Positions 42,401 through 49,618 of a DNA stretch of 64,000 nt are shown one piece after another; within the stretch, counting starts at the first letter, position 1, and the number at the start of each line of letters is the position of its first letter. The DNA lies in NCBI GenBank assembly GCA_017619375.1, contig JAFZSL010000040.1, positions 62,001 to 126,000 of the forward strand, read 5' to 3'. The notes under the pieces are model-generated. The model had not been told where the DNA came from, did no database searches, and saw nothing but the letters and a program-made list of their open reading frames with translations. Both the position numbers and the translations under genes were made by a program. The DNA comes from Prevotella sp. Its GTDB lineage: Bacteria > Bacteroidota > Bacteroidia > Bacteroidales > Bacteroidaceae.

Positions 42401-43653
42401 TGTTGGATGCAGCGTGACATGCACCTGGCGAACATCTCCAAGGTCTCTTCCCCTTGGTATGACGCACTCGCATCGACACGAATCTCATACTCTTGGTCAC
42501 TGGCATAGACAATGCACCCCAGCCCGTTGCCGGCTACGCCCTTGCGGAGTTGAACGCCCTCCACTGATGCTCCGCCCACGGTGACGCGCTCAAGGATGTC
42601 GTTCCCCTGGAAGGCGAAAGTGGCTTCCGCGCTTTTGAGCAGGTCGCGACAGAAATGGGTGTAGGGGTAGATGGAGTGACGCAGGGAGGCGGTCAGCAAA
42701 GGCCTGAGGCTGTGAAGATAGTCCAATATTGAAACGTCGGCAGCCAACTCGCTCACCATGGGGATGGTCTTGACAAACATGCCATAGGCATCTCGATACT
42801 TGCGGATGCGGCCGTGGGTGAGGGTGGCGAAGGCCACGCGGGGGGTGTGGCACAACTTCGACAATACGATGCAGAAAGCACCCATCAGCAGTTGGTTGGG
42901 GGTGGTGTGGTGGGTCTCGCACCATTGGTCGATGGATGAACGGGGAACCCTCTGGCTGACAACGAATCCGCTGTCAGACTGCTTCCCGGCAAGTGTGTGC
43001 GCACTGTGACGACGGGATTCCCGTTGCTCTCTTGGTTCGTGGTTGGTTGTGGAGGGTAATGCGGTGAACTCCACATCGGTGAAAAGTGCATGATGGTACG
43101 CCTTGGCGGCCTGGTAGGCTGGGGTGGAGGACTGCCGTTCCTCTTCTTCGGCTTGGTCGTAGAGCAGATGGTCGCCGTCTTCCAGAGGCTGGCCTGCATA
43201 GGCTGCTGGCAGGTCTCGTCCCATGAAGCAATGGGCGATGGTGATGCCGTCGGCGATGACATGGTGGAAGTCGGACAGCAACCAATGGTGCGTCTCCGTT
43301 TCCACCACCTCGAAACGACACAAGGGATGGGGGGAGAACAACTGGAAAGGGCGGACAAAACTGTCGCGTATGTAGGCGAGGACCTCGGATTCCTTCATCC
43401 TGCGGAGTGGCACCGTCACCTCCATTTCCGCATCGGCATATTGCCGGGGAATGCCTCTCTCGGAGAAGACAAGCCGGGTGCGGAGTGTCGGGCGGCTTCT
43501 CACGATGGCCTTGACGGCGAGTACGAGTCTGTCTGCATCCACCTCCTTGGGGAATGGGATGGCGGAAGGCAGGTTGTAGGAGGTGGACCCTGGGTGTTGC
43601 CCGCAAGCCACCACGATGCCCGTCTGCGATTGTGACAGTGGATAGGTTTTCAC
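39460..43653 (-). CDS. Single-module nonribosomal peptide synthetase: C-A-PCP-reductase
   Basis: A 1397-aa multidomain synthetase. Condensation domain at about residues 1-420 (YPLSQSQTGI; HHVIADG, H131 catalytic). Adenylation domain at about 450-940 (FTSGTTGHAKG; FDAHVEDLF; YNTYGPTE; GKIDRK). Carrier domain with phosphopantetheine serine S971 in LGGSSL. NAD(P)-dependent thioester-reductase domain at about 1045-1397 (TGGTGYLG, VQVSTLGIAG, YTHSK). All key residues seem present. It would condense an external acyl or aminoacyl donor with one amino acid and release an aldehyde or alcohol. By eye the pocket residues read D-A-E-C-I-L-T-V-D-K; I make no firm substrate call. The GTG at 43653 begins the C domain correctly; a TTG at 43698 is less plausible. 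No tailoring gene adjoins it. Confidence 0.88.
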   Translation of the reverse strand: MKTYPLSQSQTGIVVACGQHPGSTSYNLPSAIPFPKEVDADRLVLAVKAIVRSRPTLRTRLVFSERGIPRQYADAEMEVTVPLRRMKESEVLAYIRDSFVRPFQLFSPHPLCRFEVVETETHHWLLSDFHHVIADGITIAHCFMGRDLPAAYAGQPLEDGDHLLYDQAEEEERQSSTPAYQAAKAYHHALFTDVEFTALPSTTNHEPREQRESRRHSAHTLAGKQSDSGFVVSQRVPRSSIDQWCETHHTTPNQLLMGAFCIVLSKLCHTPRVAFATLTHGRIRKYRDAYGMFVKTIPMVSELAADVSILDYLHSLRPLLTASLRHSIYPYTHFCRDLLKSAEATFAFQGNDILERVTVGGASVEGVQLRKGVAGNGLGCIVYASDQEYEIRVDASASYQGEETLEMFARCMSRCIQQMLRHPHLAIKNVELVDEKERTDIIHLSQGERVPYDADKTFLDLWQAQASSTPDAVAVDDGRETLTYAQLESAASDVAYWLAEQGVGRGDFVGVTAIPCCGFLTAVVGIMLSGAAYVPLAPSWPETYREAIVTDANLRVTLDPMRLPHPASGSVIQLPRVLPDDTAYMIFTSGTTGHAKGVMLPHRALTNLLHFIVRRWHIDAHSRISCHSSLTFDAHVEDLFPVLTVGGSVHMMPEEVRHDMDKLHLFLDDHHITGGCYTTQMGALVASRPHPTLDYICLGGEQLMNVPASTCHIYNTYGPTEFCVDATYYELEQGRTYATIPIGRPLDNTAAYVLDHHGRLLPQGAVGELCLSGPQLATGYWKDPLLTKERFTPMDTRDSRNPREPMPLLYHTGDLARWNEEWQLEYMGRLDRLVKVNGYRVSLDEVERLVAHLPHVTSACVTTATHQGRTQLCAYYTSKETTDEKTLMQAMLEQVPSYMVPTCWIEMEQFPLLSNGKIDRKNLPSPEFSTSHSTAIPLTRLQRVVCDAFSQVLQCDAVGLDDDFFLLGGSSLTAMSLMSVLGEVGCKTEYGWVFLHPTPRKLAHQLAHEHTTTLYPIDGDYSRIHQCLRSDGNHRSDDSHACQGGMLLTGGTGYLGIHLLHEYLEREKGDVCCLVRGASSAHAQQRLQDSHAYYFGKPLSEEQLRHLDVVPGDLTDVDALTPLHGRHFSMVINCAADVRHFARPSLLHAVNTEAVSRLAAFCHDHHSLLVQVSTLGIAGYHDALSGCASTLTVRDLHIGQLLDDPYTHSKFMAERLVLEMMADKQLDALIMRVGSLSPRSSDKRFQRHAETNSLAMALRLCALLRMVPVSVADLPVSLIPVDVAADAILRLTTLRKRPFQDTEDPKVFHIAQAHAPTFLELLRSQCHTVSPDTSVPDIRVVDDHLFMDAVEKASADNAMRTMALSAVAHLSVAEGHRPNLIDCSSSAEVLRQIGLEW

Positions 43654-43657
43654 GCTG

Positions 43658-43665
43658 CAAAAATA
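43658..43665 (-). promoter_or_regulatory. Promoter -7 box close to the NRPS start
   Basis: The minus strand reads TATTTTTG (TAnnTTTG) only 4 nt before the GTG at 43653. If used, transcription would begin almost at the start codon. It is divergent from the LOG-gene promoter at 43730. Confidence 0.5.
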
Positions 43666-43729
43666 GACAATAAAATGAATCACACCTTCAAAAAACAATC
43701 TAAAATAACCTTTTTTCCTCGATTTTCAT

Positions 43730-43737
43730 TATCTTTG
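43730..43737 (+). promoter_or_regulatory. Promoter -7 box of the LOG-family gene
   Basis: TATCTTTG (TAnnTTTG) lies 22 nt before the ATG at 43760. The upstream box is not clear; a T-rich stretch lies about 20 nt before. Confidence 0.65.
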
Positions 43738-43759
43738 CCACACCTTAAGCAAAATACAT

Positions 43760-44719
43760 ATGTTTACTATTAGCAACGAGAAGGATTTGACACAGGTCGT
43801 GGAGTATCTCAAGGATGTTCCCTACGAGGTGTCGCGCAGCCGACTTTATGATGCGGCGGAGTTGTATGACGGCTTTGTTCCTTGCGACGAAGATAGTTTT
43901 ACCAGTTGTTACGACACGAGGGTGTACCAACATTTCGTATCAAAGGGCAAGCAGACCGAAGACGTGATGGAGTTGCTCGCCCGCACCCTTCACGACCATG
44001 GCATCCATGTGGCACTCAACGACTTCTTCCATCAGCATGACCCACGAAAATGCGTGGGGGTCATGGGAGGACACGCCTTGCTGCGCACCGATGCCATGTT
44101 CCGTGAAATCGTGTTGTTGTCAAAAAGGCTCACCGAACTTGGCTTCTGTATGCTCACCGGTGGTGGACCGGGAGCCATGGAGGCCACCCATCTCGGAGCG
44201 TGGATGGCGGGGAGGAGCGGTGAAGAGACCGGGGACGCTGTGAAGATGCTGGCCGATGCGCCTTCATTCAAGGACAAAGGTTGGCTGGCAACTGCTTTCA
44301 ACGTCATGGAAAAATACCCGCAGCATAAGTTCCATAGCCTGGGAATGCCGACTTGGCTCTATGGGCATGAACCGTCTACGCCTTTTGCCACACATATTGC
44401 CAAGTTCTTTGAGAACAGCATCCGCGAGGACAGCATACTCACCCTTGCCTATGCTGGAATCGTCTACACCCCGGGAAGTGCGGGCACGATGCAGGAAATC
44501 TTCCAGGACGCCGTGCAGAACCACTACCTCTCCTTCGGCTTCTCCAGCCCCATGGTGTTCTTGGGGAAGGATTTCTGGATCAACGAGATGCCTGTCTATC
44601 CCCTCCTCGAAGGCCTCGTGAGCACCGGCAAATACAAAAACCTCATCCTCTCTCTCACCGACAGCCTTGACGAGGTGGTGGATGCTCTCTTGAAATTCCA
44701 ATCAGGGAAAAAGGAGTGA
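43760..44719 (+). CDS. LOG-family nucleotide-binding protein (large form)
   Basis: A 319-aa protein of the lysine-decarboxylase-like/LOG Rossmann family. VMGGHALLRTDAMFREIVLL and LTGGGPGAMEATHLGAWMAG provide the N-terminal nucleotide site, and YTPGSAGTMQEIFQD is a version of PGGxGTxxE. Characterised LOG proteins are phosphoribohydrolases acting on nucleoside monophosphates. The N-terminal about 100 residues (FTISNEKDLTQVVEYLKDV...) are longer than in minimal LOG proteins. It is divergent from the NRPS and separated by 106 nt; no functional link is evident. Confidence 0.8.
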   Translation: MFTISNEKDLTQVVEYLKDVPYEVSRSRLYDAAELYDGFVPCDEDSFTSCYDTRVYQHFVSKGKQTEDVMELLARTLHDHGIHVALNDFFHQHDPRKCVGVMGGHALLRTDAMFREIVLLSKRLTELGFCMLTGGGPGAMEATHLGAWMAGRSGEETGDAVKMLADAPSFKDKGWLATAFNVMEKYPQHKFHSLGMPTWLYGHEPSTPFATHIAKFFENSIREDSILTLAYAGIVYTPGSAGTMQEIFQDAVQNHYLSFGFSSPMVFLGKDFWINEMPVYPLLEGLVSTGKYKNLILSLTDSLDEVVDALLKFQSGKKE

Positions 44720-44751
44720 AAACACCTGTCACGCACTCGGTTTTGCCACTT

Positions 44752-44777
44752 CGTTCGTTGAAGAATCAATCGAACGA
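44752..44777 (+). terminator. Bulged hairpin after the LOG gene
   Basis: CGTTCGTTGA pairs with TCAATCGAACG, leaving one bulged T, around AGAA. It lies about 33 nt after the LOG stop. It lacks a T-tract, so terminator function is uncertain. Confidence 0.4.
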
Positions 44778-44870
44778 TACGAACGTGTACGCCCGCCTCA
44801 AAAGATGTCAGTTTAACATGGACGAGAAACAAAAAATATCGCTTTTGTTTTGTTTTCCACTTTCTTTTAC

Positions 44871-44878
44871 TATATTTG
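44871..44878 (+). promoter_or_regulatory. Promoter -7 box of the LRR-queH unit
   Basis: TATATTTG (TAnnTTTG) with TTTG boxes 18 and 23 nt upstream (44844-44852). It implies a leader of about 110 nt before the ATG at 44998. Confidence 0.7.
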
Positions 44879-44888
44879 CACATTGATT

Positions 44889-44932
44889 GGCAAGCGTGGC
44901 CCATCGTGCCTCGCTTGGCGTTAAGGTGGGCT
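44889..44932 (+). promoter_or_regulatory. Possible pseudoknot in the long leader of the LRR gene
   Basis: CAAGCG (44891-44896) can pair with CGCTTG (44912-44917), and GCCCA (44899-44903) with TGGGC (44927-44931). The order of the four segments makes an H-type pseudoknot. A short competing hairpin GCC/GGC (44908-44919) also exists. It is unlike any riboswitch class I can name; it may be chance. Confidence 0.3.
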
Positions 44933-44997
44933 TTTCCATCGTCATGTGATGAATGGAACACACCTGAAATGGATGTTAAAGACAAATATGTGAAGTT

Positions 44998-46773
44998 ATG
45001 AACAGGTTTTTGATGGCCATGCTTTTGTCTCTTGTAGCCACGATGCAGGCAAAGGCTCAGTATGACCTTTACGTGGAGGTGTATGAGGCAGGAACCTTGG
45101 AGGCGGAGGTCAAGCAGATCTCCGAGGATGCATATGGCATCACCTCGATGAAAGTCTTCGGTCCCCTCAACGGTAAGGATATGATGTTCATCCGCGACTT
45201 GTGCGGAGTGAAAGGCTTTTCCGAACCCACGGAAGGCCAGTTGAAAGTGATTGATTTGGAGAACACATACATCGTGGACTCCTACGAACCTTATTTGAAT
45301 CTGCAAGGCAGGGACCTCTACTCGCAGTTCGGGCATTTCGGCACATGCTTCCTCTACAACTGCAAGAACCTGGAACAAGTGGTGCTGCCTGATGGCTTGG
45401 AATGCATCGATTCGCTCGCTTTTGCCAACTGTGTGAATCTCAAGTTTTTGGACATCCCTTATATGGTGTCTTCCATCGGCTATGGCGCTTGTGTGGGATG
45501 CGACAACATCGTTGCTCTCAGGGTGCCCGACGGCGTGACGGAAATCGGAGTGGGGGCTTTCCAGCAGATGCGACGGTTGAAGGAACTTTCCTTGGGCGAT
45601 GGCGTGGAGAAAATCGACAACTCTCTCATCATGTATGATGACAGTTTGGAAATCATCAACCTCGGGAGAAAATTCAAAACATTCAATCCCGTGGTGTTCT
45701 ATACCGCCAAGGGGCTAAATGAATTGTTCGTGGTGTCGGACAACCCCTATTATTCCTCGGAAGATGGCATATTGTATACCGTGGAAAAAGACACCTTGGT
45801 CTCCTTTCCCCCGGCTTTGGAAGTGGAGGATTTCAAGATGCCTTTGGAAATAAGGGATGTCGCCCAATATGCCTTCTGCAACGCCAGGTTCCTGCAGACA
45901 GTGGAATGCTCCCCAAACCTTGAGTCCATCGATTCCCTGGCTTTCTTCGGGTGCACCGCCTTGAAGGAAGTGAACCTTGATGATGGGTTGAAACATATCG
46001 GCTTTGGCGCCTTCGGCATGCCGATTGGCGAGGAGTCTGCTTTGGAACAGTTGCTCATCCCCGCCTCTGTCTCCGACATCGAGGGAGGAGCCTTCATCCT
46101 CAACACCGCCCTTCAGGCAATCCAGGTGGATGAGGCCAATCCCTATTACGTCGCCGACGAGCAAGGTATGCTTTTCTCCAAGGACTACAGACGCTTGTGC
46201 CATGTGCCTTGCGTGGCTGAGGAGGTCAATCTGCCTGAGACAGTGGAAGAGGTGGGGGCGTACGCCTTCGCGGGGGCGATGGGCATGAAATCCATCTCCA
46301 TTCCCGACCATGTGAAGACCATAGGCGACGGGGCTTTCGCCTACGCTTCCGCCTTGACCGACTTGTTCCTTGGCGAGGGGGTGGAAAAGGTGGGCGACCT
46401 GGTGCTCGACGAGTGTGAGGCTCTTGAGAACCTCTACCTTTTCGCTCCGGACATTCCCGAGGAGAACCTGCAACCCTACTCCTTCCTCGACACGAGCGGG
46501 GCAGTGATGGAGCAATGCTTGCTCCATGTCCTTCCCGGAACAGCAATGAACTACCTGACCAAGAAAGGCTTTTATTCGGAGGAGTTTGACGCCTTCTTTT
46601 TCAAGGATGTCACAGAGATGGAACATCCAGAAGGAGTGGCTGACTTGGAAGTCGCACGCGACGCTCAGGTGAAGGTGTTCGATACTACCGGAAAACGGTT
46701 GGATGGACTGACACGAGGACTGAACATCATCACCTCGCCTGGTCACAAGACACTCAAACGGTTGGTGAAGTAA
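44998..46773 (+). CDS. BspA-like leucine-rich-repeat surface protein
   Basis: A 591-aa exported protein with a signal peptide (residues 1-20, MQAKAQ). It consists of LRR_5-type repeats of about 23 residues (LPDGLECIDSLAFANCVNLKF, VPDGVTEIGVGAFQQMRRL, IPDHVKTIGDGAFAYASALTD), broken by non-repeat inserts such as NPYYSSEDGILYTVEKDTL. The C-terminal about 40 residues carry the tail VKVFDTTGKRLDGLTRGLNI. BspA-like proteins act in adhesion. It has a long leader, and its stop overlaps queH by 1 nt. Confidence 0.85.
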   Translation: MNRFLMAMLLSLVATMQAKAQYDLYVEVYEAGTLEAEVKQISEDAYGITSMKVFGPLNGKDMMFIRDLCGVKGFSEPTEGQLKVIDLENTYIVDSYEPYLNLQGRDLYSQFGHFGTCFLYNCKNLEQVVLPDGLECIDSLAFANCVNLKFLDIPYMVSSIGYGACVGCDNIVALRVPDGVTEIGVGAFQQMRRLKELSLGDGVEKIDNSLIMYDDSLEIINLGRKFKTFNPVVFYTAKGLNELFVVSDNPYYSSEDGILYTVEKDTLVSFPPALEVEDFKMPLEIRDVAQYAFCNARFLQTVECSPNLESIDSLAFFGCTALKEVNLDDGLKHIGFGAFGMPIGEESALEQLLIPASVSDIEGGAFILNTALQAIQVDEANPYYVADEQGMLFSKDYRRLCHVPCVAEEVNLPETVEEVGAYAFAGAMGMKSISIPDHVKTIGDGAFAYASALTDLFLGEGVEKVGDLVLDECEALENLYLFAPDIPEENLQPYSFLDTSGAVMEQCLLHVLPGTAMNYLTKKGFYSEEFDAFFFKDVTEMEHPEGVADLEVARDAQVKVFDTTGKRLDGLTRGLNIITSPGHKTLKRLVK

Positions 46774-47357
46774 TGGGCAAGGAGAAAGCCATCGTCGTCC
46801 CTGAGGGTGCCGAACAGGTGCTCTTGCACGCTTGCTGCGCTCCATGCTCCACCGCCATCGTGGAGTGGATGGTGAGCCATGGCGTCACGCCGGTGGTGTT
46901 TTACTATAATCCCAACATCTTCCCTCAGGAGGAATACCTTGTCAGAAAGGAAGAGAGCAAGCGCCATGCCGAACTCTTGGGGCTGGAATGGGTGGATGGC
47001 GACTATGACCATGCCCGGTGGAAGGAATGTGCCATGGGCATGGAAAACGAGCCCGAACGTGGAAGGAGATGCCTGGAATGTTTCAAGATGCGTCTCGTAG
47101 AGGCGGCAAAAGAGGCAAGGAAAAGGGGCATCACCCATTTTGCCACCACATTGGCCTCGTCGAGATGGAAGAGCATCGAACAGGTGAACGAGGCCGGCAT
47201 GGCGGCTCAGGAGAAGGTGCCGGGCACCATGTTCTGGGCACAGAACTGGCGCAAGGGTGGGCTCTATGAGCGGCGCAACCAACTTCTTAAGGAATATGCC
47301 TTCTACAACCAACAATATTGTGGTTGTGAATTCAGTATGCGAAAACAGGAAACATGA
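46773..47357 (+). CDS. queH: Epoxyqueuosine reductase QueH
   Basis: A 194-aa protein of the DUF208/QueH family. It has the CC-x2-C motif (C21-C22-x2-C25 in LLHACCAPCS), later cysteines GRRCLECFK and YCGCEFS, and the conserved EWVDGDYD and FATTLASSRWK segments. QueH uses an Fe-S centre to reduce epoxyqueuosine to queuosine in tRNA. The length is normal. The ATG at 46773 shares its A with the upstream LRR gene's TAA, so translation is coupled to a secreted adhesin-like protein, an odd pairing. Cytosolic. Confidence 0.85.
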   Translation: MGKEKAIVVPEGAEQVLLHACCAPCSTAIVEWMVSHGVTPVVFYYNPNIFPQEEYLVRKEESKRHAELLGLEWVDGDYDHARWKECAMGMENEPERGRRCLECFKMRLVEAAKEARKRGITHFATTLASSRWKSIEQVNEAGMAAQEKVPGTMFWAQNWRKGGLYERRNQLLKEYAFYNQQYCGCEFSMRKQET

Positions 47358-47403
47358 TGATGTGAAGTCGGTTTAGACCATGTCATCTCACTTGTTTGTT
47401 CGT

Positions 47404-47460
47404 GTATGAACCACGGGATTTGAACCCATCGTTGCGGCAATCACATGACCTGTCATAGGG
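47404..47460 (-). pseudogene. tRNA-like 3' half (remnant)
   Basis: On the minus strand a T-arm ATGGG-TTCAAAT-CCCGT is followed by a 7-nt acceptor-like strand. It is preceded by a 5-nt variable loop and an anticodon-like loop ATGTGAT (GTG, as in tRNA-His) on a degenerate stem. No matching 5' acceptor strand or D-arm is found in the preceding 60 nt. It looks like a tRNA fragment, perhaps left by integration or duplication. Confidence 0.4.
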
Positions 47461-47539
47461 CAATTATATATGGAAAAATGAATATTTCATTTAGTAAGAG
47501 ATGTTTACATATTTCAAGTAACTTCTATTTTACCTAATT

Positions 47540-48523
47540 ATGAAAATCATCAAATGGGGATTCATCGGATGCGGCGAGGTGACCGAAATCAAAAGCGGCC
47601 CGGCCTTCAACGAAGTGGAAGGGTCGATGGTGGAGGCGGTCATGAGCAGGACGGAGAGAAGGGCGAGAAGCTATGCGGAGCGACGCCATGTCAGGAAATG
47701 GTACACAGACGCGCAGCAACTCATCGACGACCCGGATGTCAACGCCATCTATGTCGCAACGCCCCCGTCAAGCCACACCACATACGCCATCATGGCCATG
47801 AAGGCGGGAAAACCGGTATATGTGGAAAAGCCTCTTGCTGCCACCTATGACGACTGTGCACGCATCAACAGGATCAGCGAGCAGACCGGGGTGCCGTGCT
47901 TCGTCGCCTATTACAGGAGATACCTGCCCTATTTCCAAAGGGTGAAGGACATCGTGAAAAACGGTGTCATCGGGAAAATCATCAACGTGCAAGTCAGGTA
48001 TGCATGCCCGCCAAGGGACACCGACTACTCCAAACCGGATGAACTGCCGTGGAGACTGAGGCCGGAAATCTCCGGAGGAGGCTATTTCTACGACCTCGCC
48101 CCGCACCAACTCGACCTGCTGCAGGACTTCTTCGGAGTCATCGTCGATGCCAAGGGCATTTGCGACAACAGGGGAGGGCTCTATTCCCCGGAAGACACAC
48201 TCAGCGCTTGCTTCAAATTCGAAGGGGGACTGCCCGGCAGCGGCTCCTGGTGCTTCGTGGGACATGAGTCGGCAAGGGAAGACCGCATCGAGGTCATCGG
48301 AGACAAGGGCATCGTGCTCTTCTCCGTGTTCGACTACAAACCCATCCAACTCTTCACCAGCGAAGGGGCCATCTCCATCGAGGTGCCCAACCCTCCTTAT
48401 GTGCAACTACCCATCATCACAGCCGTCATACGTCATTTGCAAGGGCTCGACGTGTGTACCGCCACGTGTGTCTCTGCCACGCCCGTCAACTGGGTGCTTG
48501 ACCGTATCTTGGGAAAATTCTGA
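47540..48523 (+). CDS. Gfo/Idh/MocA-family NAD(P)-dependent oxidoreductase
   Basis: A 327-aa cytosolic dehydrogenase. The N-terminal Rossmann motif is GFIGCGEV (residues 7-14), the mid-region has VATPPSSH and EKPLAATYDDC (the conserved EKP), and the C-terminal domain contains YFYDLAPHQLDLLQDFFG with the conserved His. These enzymes oxidise or reduce sugars, inositols or related polyols. The stop overlaps the next gene's start by 1 nt. The neighbours are envelope genes, so no pathway can be assigned. Confidence 0.85.
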   Translation: MKIIKWGFIGCGEVTEIKSGPAFNEVEGSMVEAVMSRTERRARSYAERRHVRKWYTDAQQLIDDPDVNAIYVATPPSSHTTYAIMAMKAGKPVYVEKPLAATYDDCARINRISEQTGVPCFVAYYRRYLPYFQRVKDIVKNGVIGKIINVQVRYACPPRDTDYSKPDELPWRLRPEISGGGYFYDLAPHQLDLLQDFFGVIVDAKGICDNRGGLYSPEDTLSACFKFEGGLPGSGSWCFVGHESAREDRIEVIGDKGIVLFSVFDYKPIQLFTSEGAISIEVPNPPYVQLPIITAVIRHLQGLDVCTATCVSATPVNWVLDRILGKF

Positions 48524-49617
48524 TGCGAAAGGTTCTCATCATCATACTCACCCTGCTGCCGTCCCTGGCCGTCATGGCCACCACCATCGAAAAGGACAGC
48601 GTCACTCGCAAAAAGTCTTTTGTGAGCAAGGTTGCCAAGGGGGTGGGGGGAGTCTTGAGGGAGTTCAACAACATCGACACCACATACATCGAACCGCAAC
48701 ATTACAAGTTCACCACCACCCTCATGTCCACCTACACCTTCGAGTCCTACCGCATCACAAGCAAGTCGGGGCAAGAGGTGCACTTCTCTCCTGAGGCAAG
48801 GGTGAAAGTGGGACCATACATCGGATGGAGTCTCCTCTTCCTCGGATACACCATCGACCTCGCTTACATCAGCGCCAACAAGAAAAAAGAGATGGACCTC
48901 AGTGTCTATACCTCCATGCTCGGACTCGATTTCTTCTACAGAAGGTCGGGAAACGACTATCGCATCAGGTCCTGGGACCTGGGCGACGGGGAAAACAGCC
49001 ATGTCACAGGCATACCCTTCGACGGGCTGAAGGTGTCCATCACGGGACTCAATGGCTACTACATCGCCAACCATAGGAAATTTTCCTATCCGGCAGCGTT
49101 CAACCAAAGCACGAACCAAAGGAAAAGTTGCGGCTCGCTCATGTTCGGAGGGGGCTATACCCGGCACTCGCTCGAACTGGACTACCACAAATTGCAGGAC
49201 GTGTTGAGGGAGGCCAGTCCGGAGCATGTCGAGGAACTTGACAGCGGGTTGCTTTTCAACAAAATCAAATACACCGACGTGCAACTCTCCGCAGGATACG
49301 GCTACAACTGGGTGTTTTCACGCAACTGGCTGCTCTCCGCTTCCTTGTCTGCCGCATTGGGATACAAGCATTCCTCGAGTGCGCACGACCCTATCAACTT
49401 CTTCTTCGACGACTTCTCGTTCAGCAATTTCAACTTGGACGGGGTGGGGAGGATGGCCATCACTTGGAACAACTCCAAATGGTATTTCGGAGCCGACGGC
49501 ATCGTGCATTCCTACAACTACAGCAAGTCGAGATTTGCCACCAGCAATTATTTCGGTAATGTCAGGGTCTATATCGGCATCAATTTTGGAAGAAAGAAAT
49601 CACATAAAAAAACATAA
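48523..49617 (+). CDS. DUF4421-family outer-envelope protein
   Basis: A 364-aa exported protein with a signal peptide (residues 1-19). VKVGPYIGWSLLFLGYTIDL and alternating aromatic strands (RKSCGSLMFGGGYTRHSLEL; LSAGYGYNWVF; RVYIGINFG) indicate a small beta-barrel, as in Bacteroidota DUF4421 proteins. It begins on the last base of the oxidoreductase stop. The following DUF1460 amidase-like lipoprotein starts 1 nt after its stop, so the three form a tight operon. An outer-membrane location is inferred; function unknown. Confidence 0.75.
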   Translation: MRKVLIIILTLLPSLAVMATTIEKDSVTRKKSFVSKVAKGVGGVLREFNNIDTTYIEPQHYKFTTTLMSTYTFESYRITSKSGQEVHFSPEARVKVGPYIGWSLLFLGYTIDLAYISANKKKEMDLSVYTSMLGLDFFYRRSGNDYRIRSWDLGDGENSHVTGIPFDGLKVSITGLNGYYIANHRKFSYPAAFNQSTNQRKSCGSLMFGGGYTRHSLELDYHKLQDVLREASPEHVEELDSGLLFNKIKYTDVQLSAGYGYNWVFSRNWLLSASLSAALGYKHSSSAHDPINFFFDDFSFSNFNLDGVGRMAITWNNSKWYFGADGIVHSYNYSKSRFATSNYFGNVRVYIGINFGRKKSHKKT

Positions 49618-49618
49618 G

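Noticed and set aside
49226-49618. N-terminal extension of the DUF1460 protein
   Set aside because: It lies out of frame within the DUF4421 gene; the lipoprotein signal at 49619 marks the true start.
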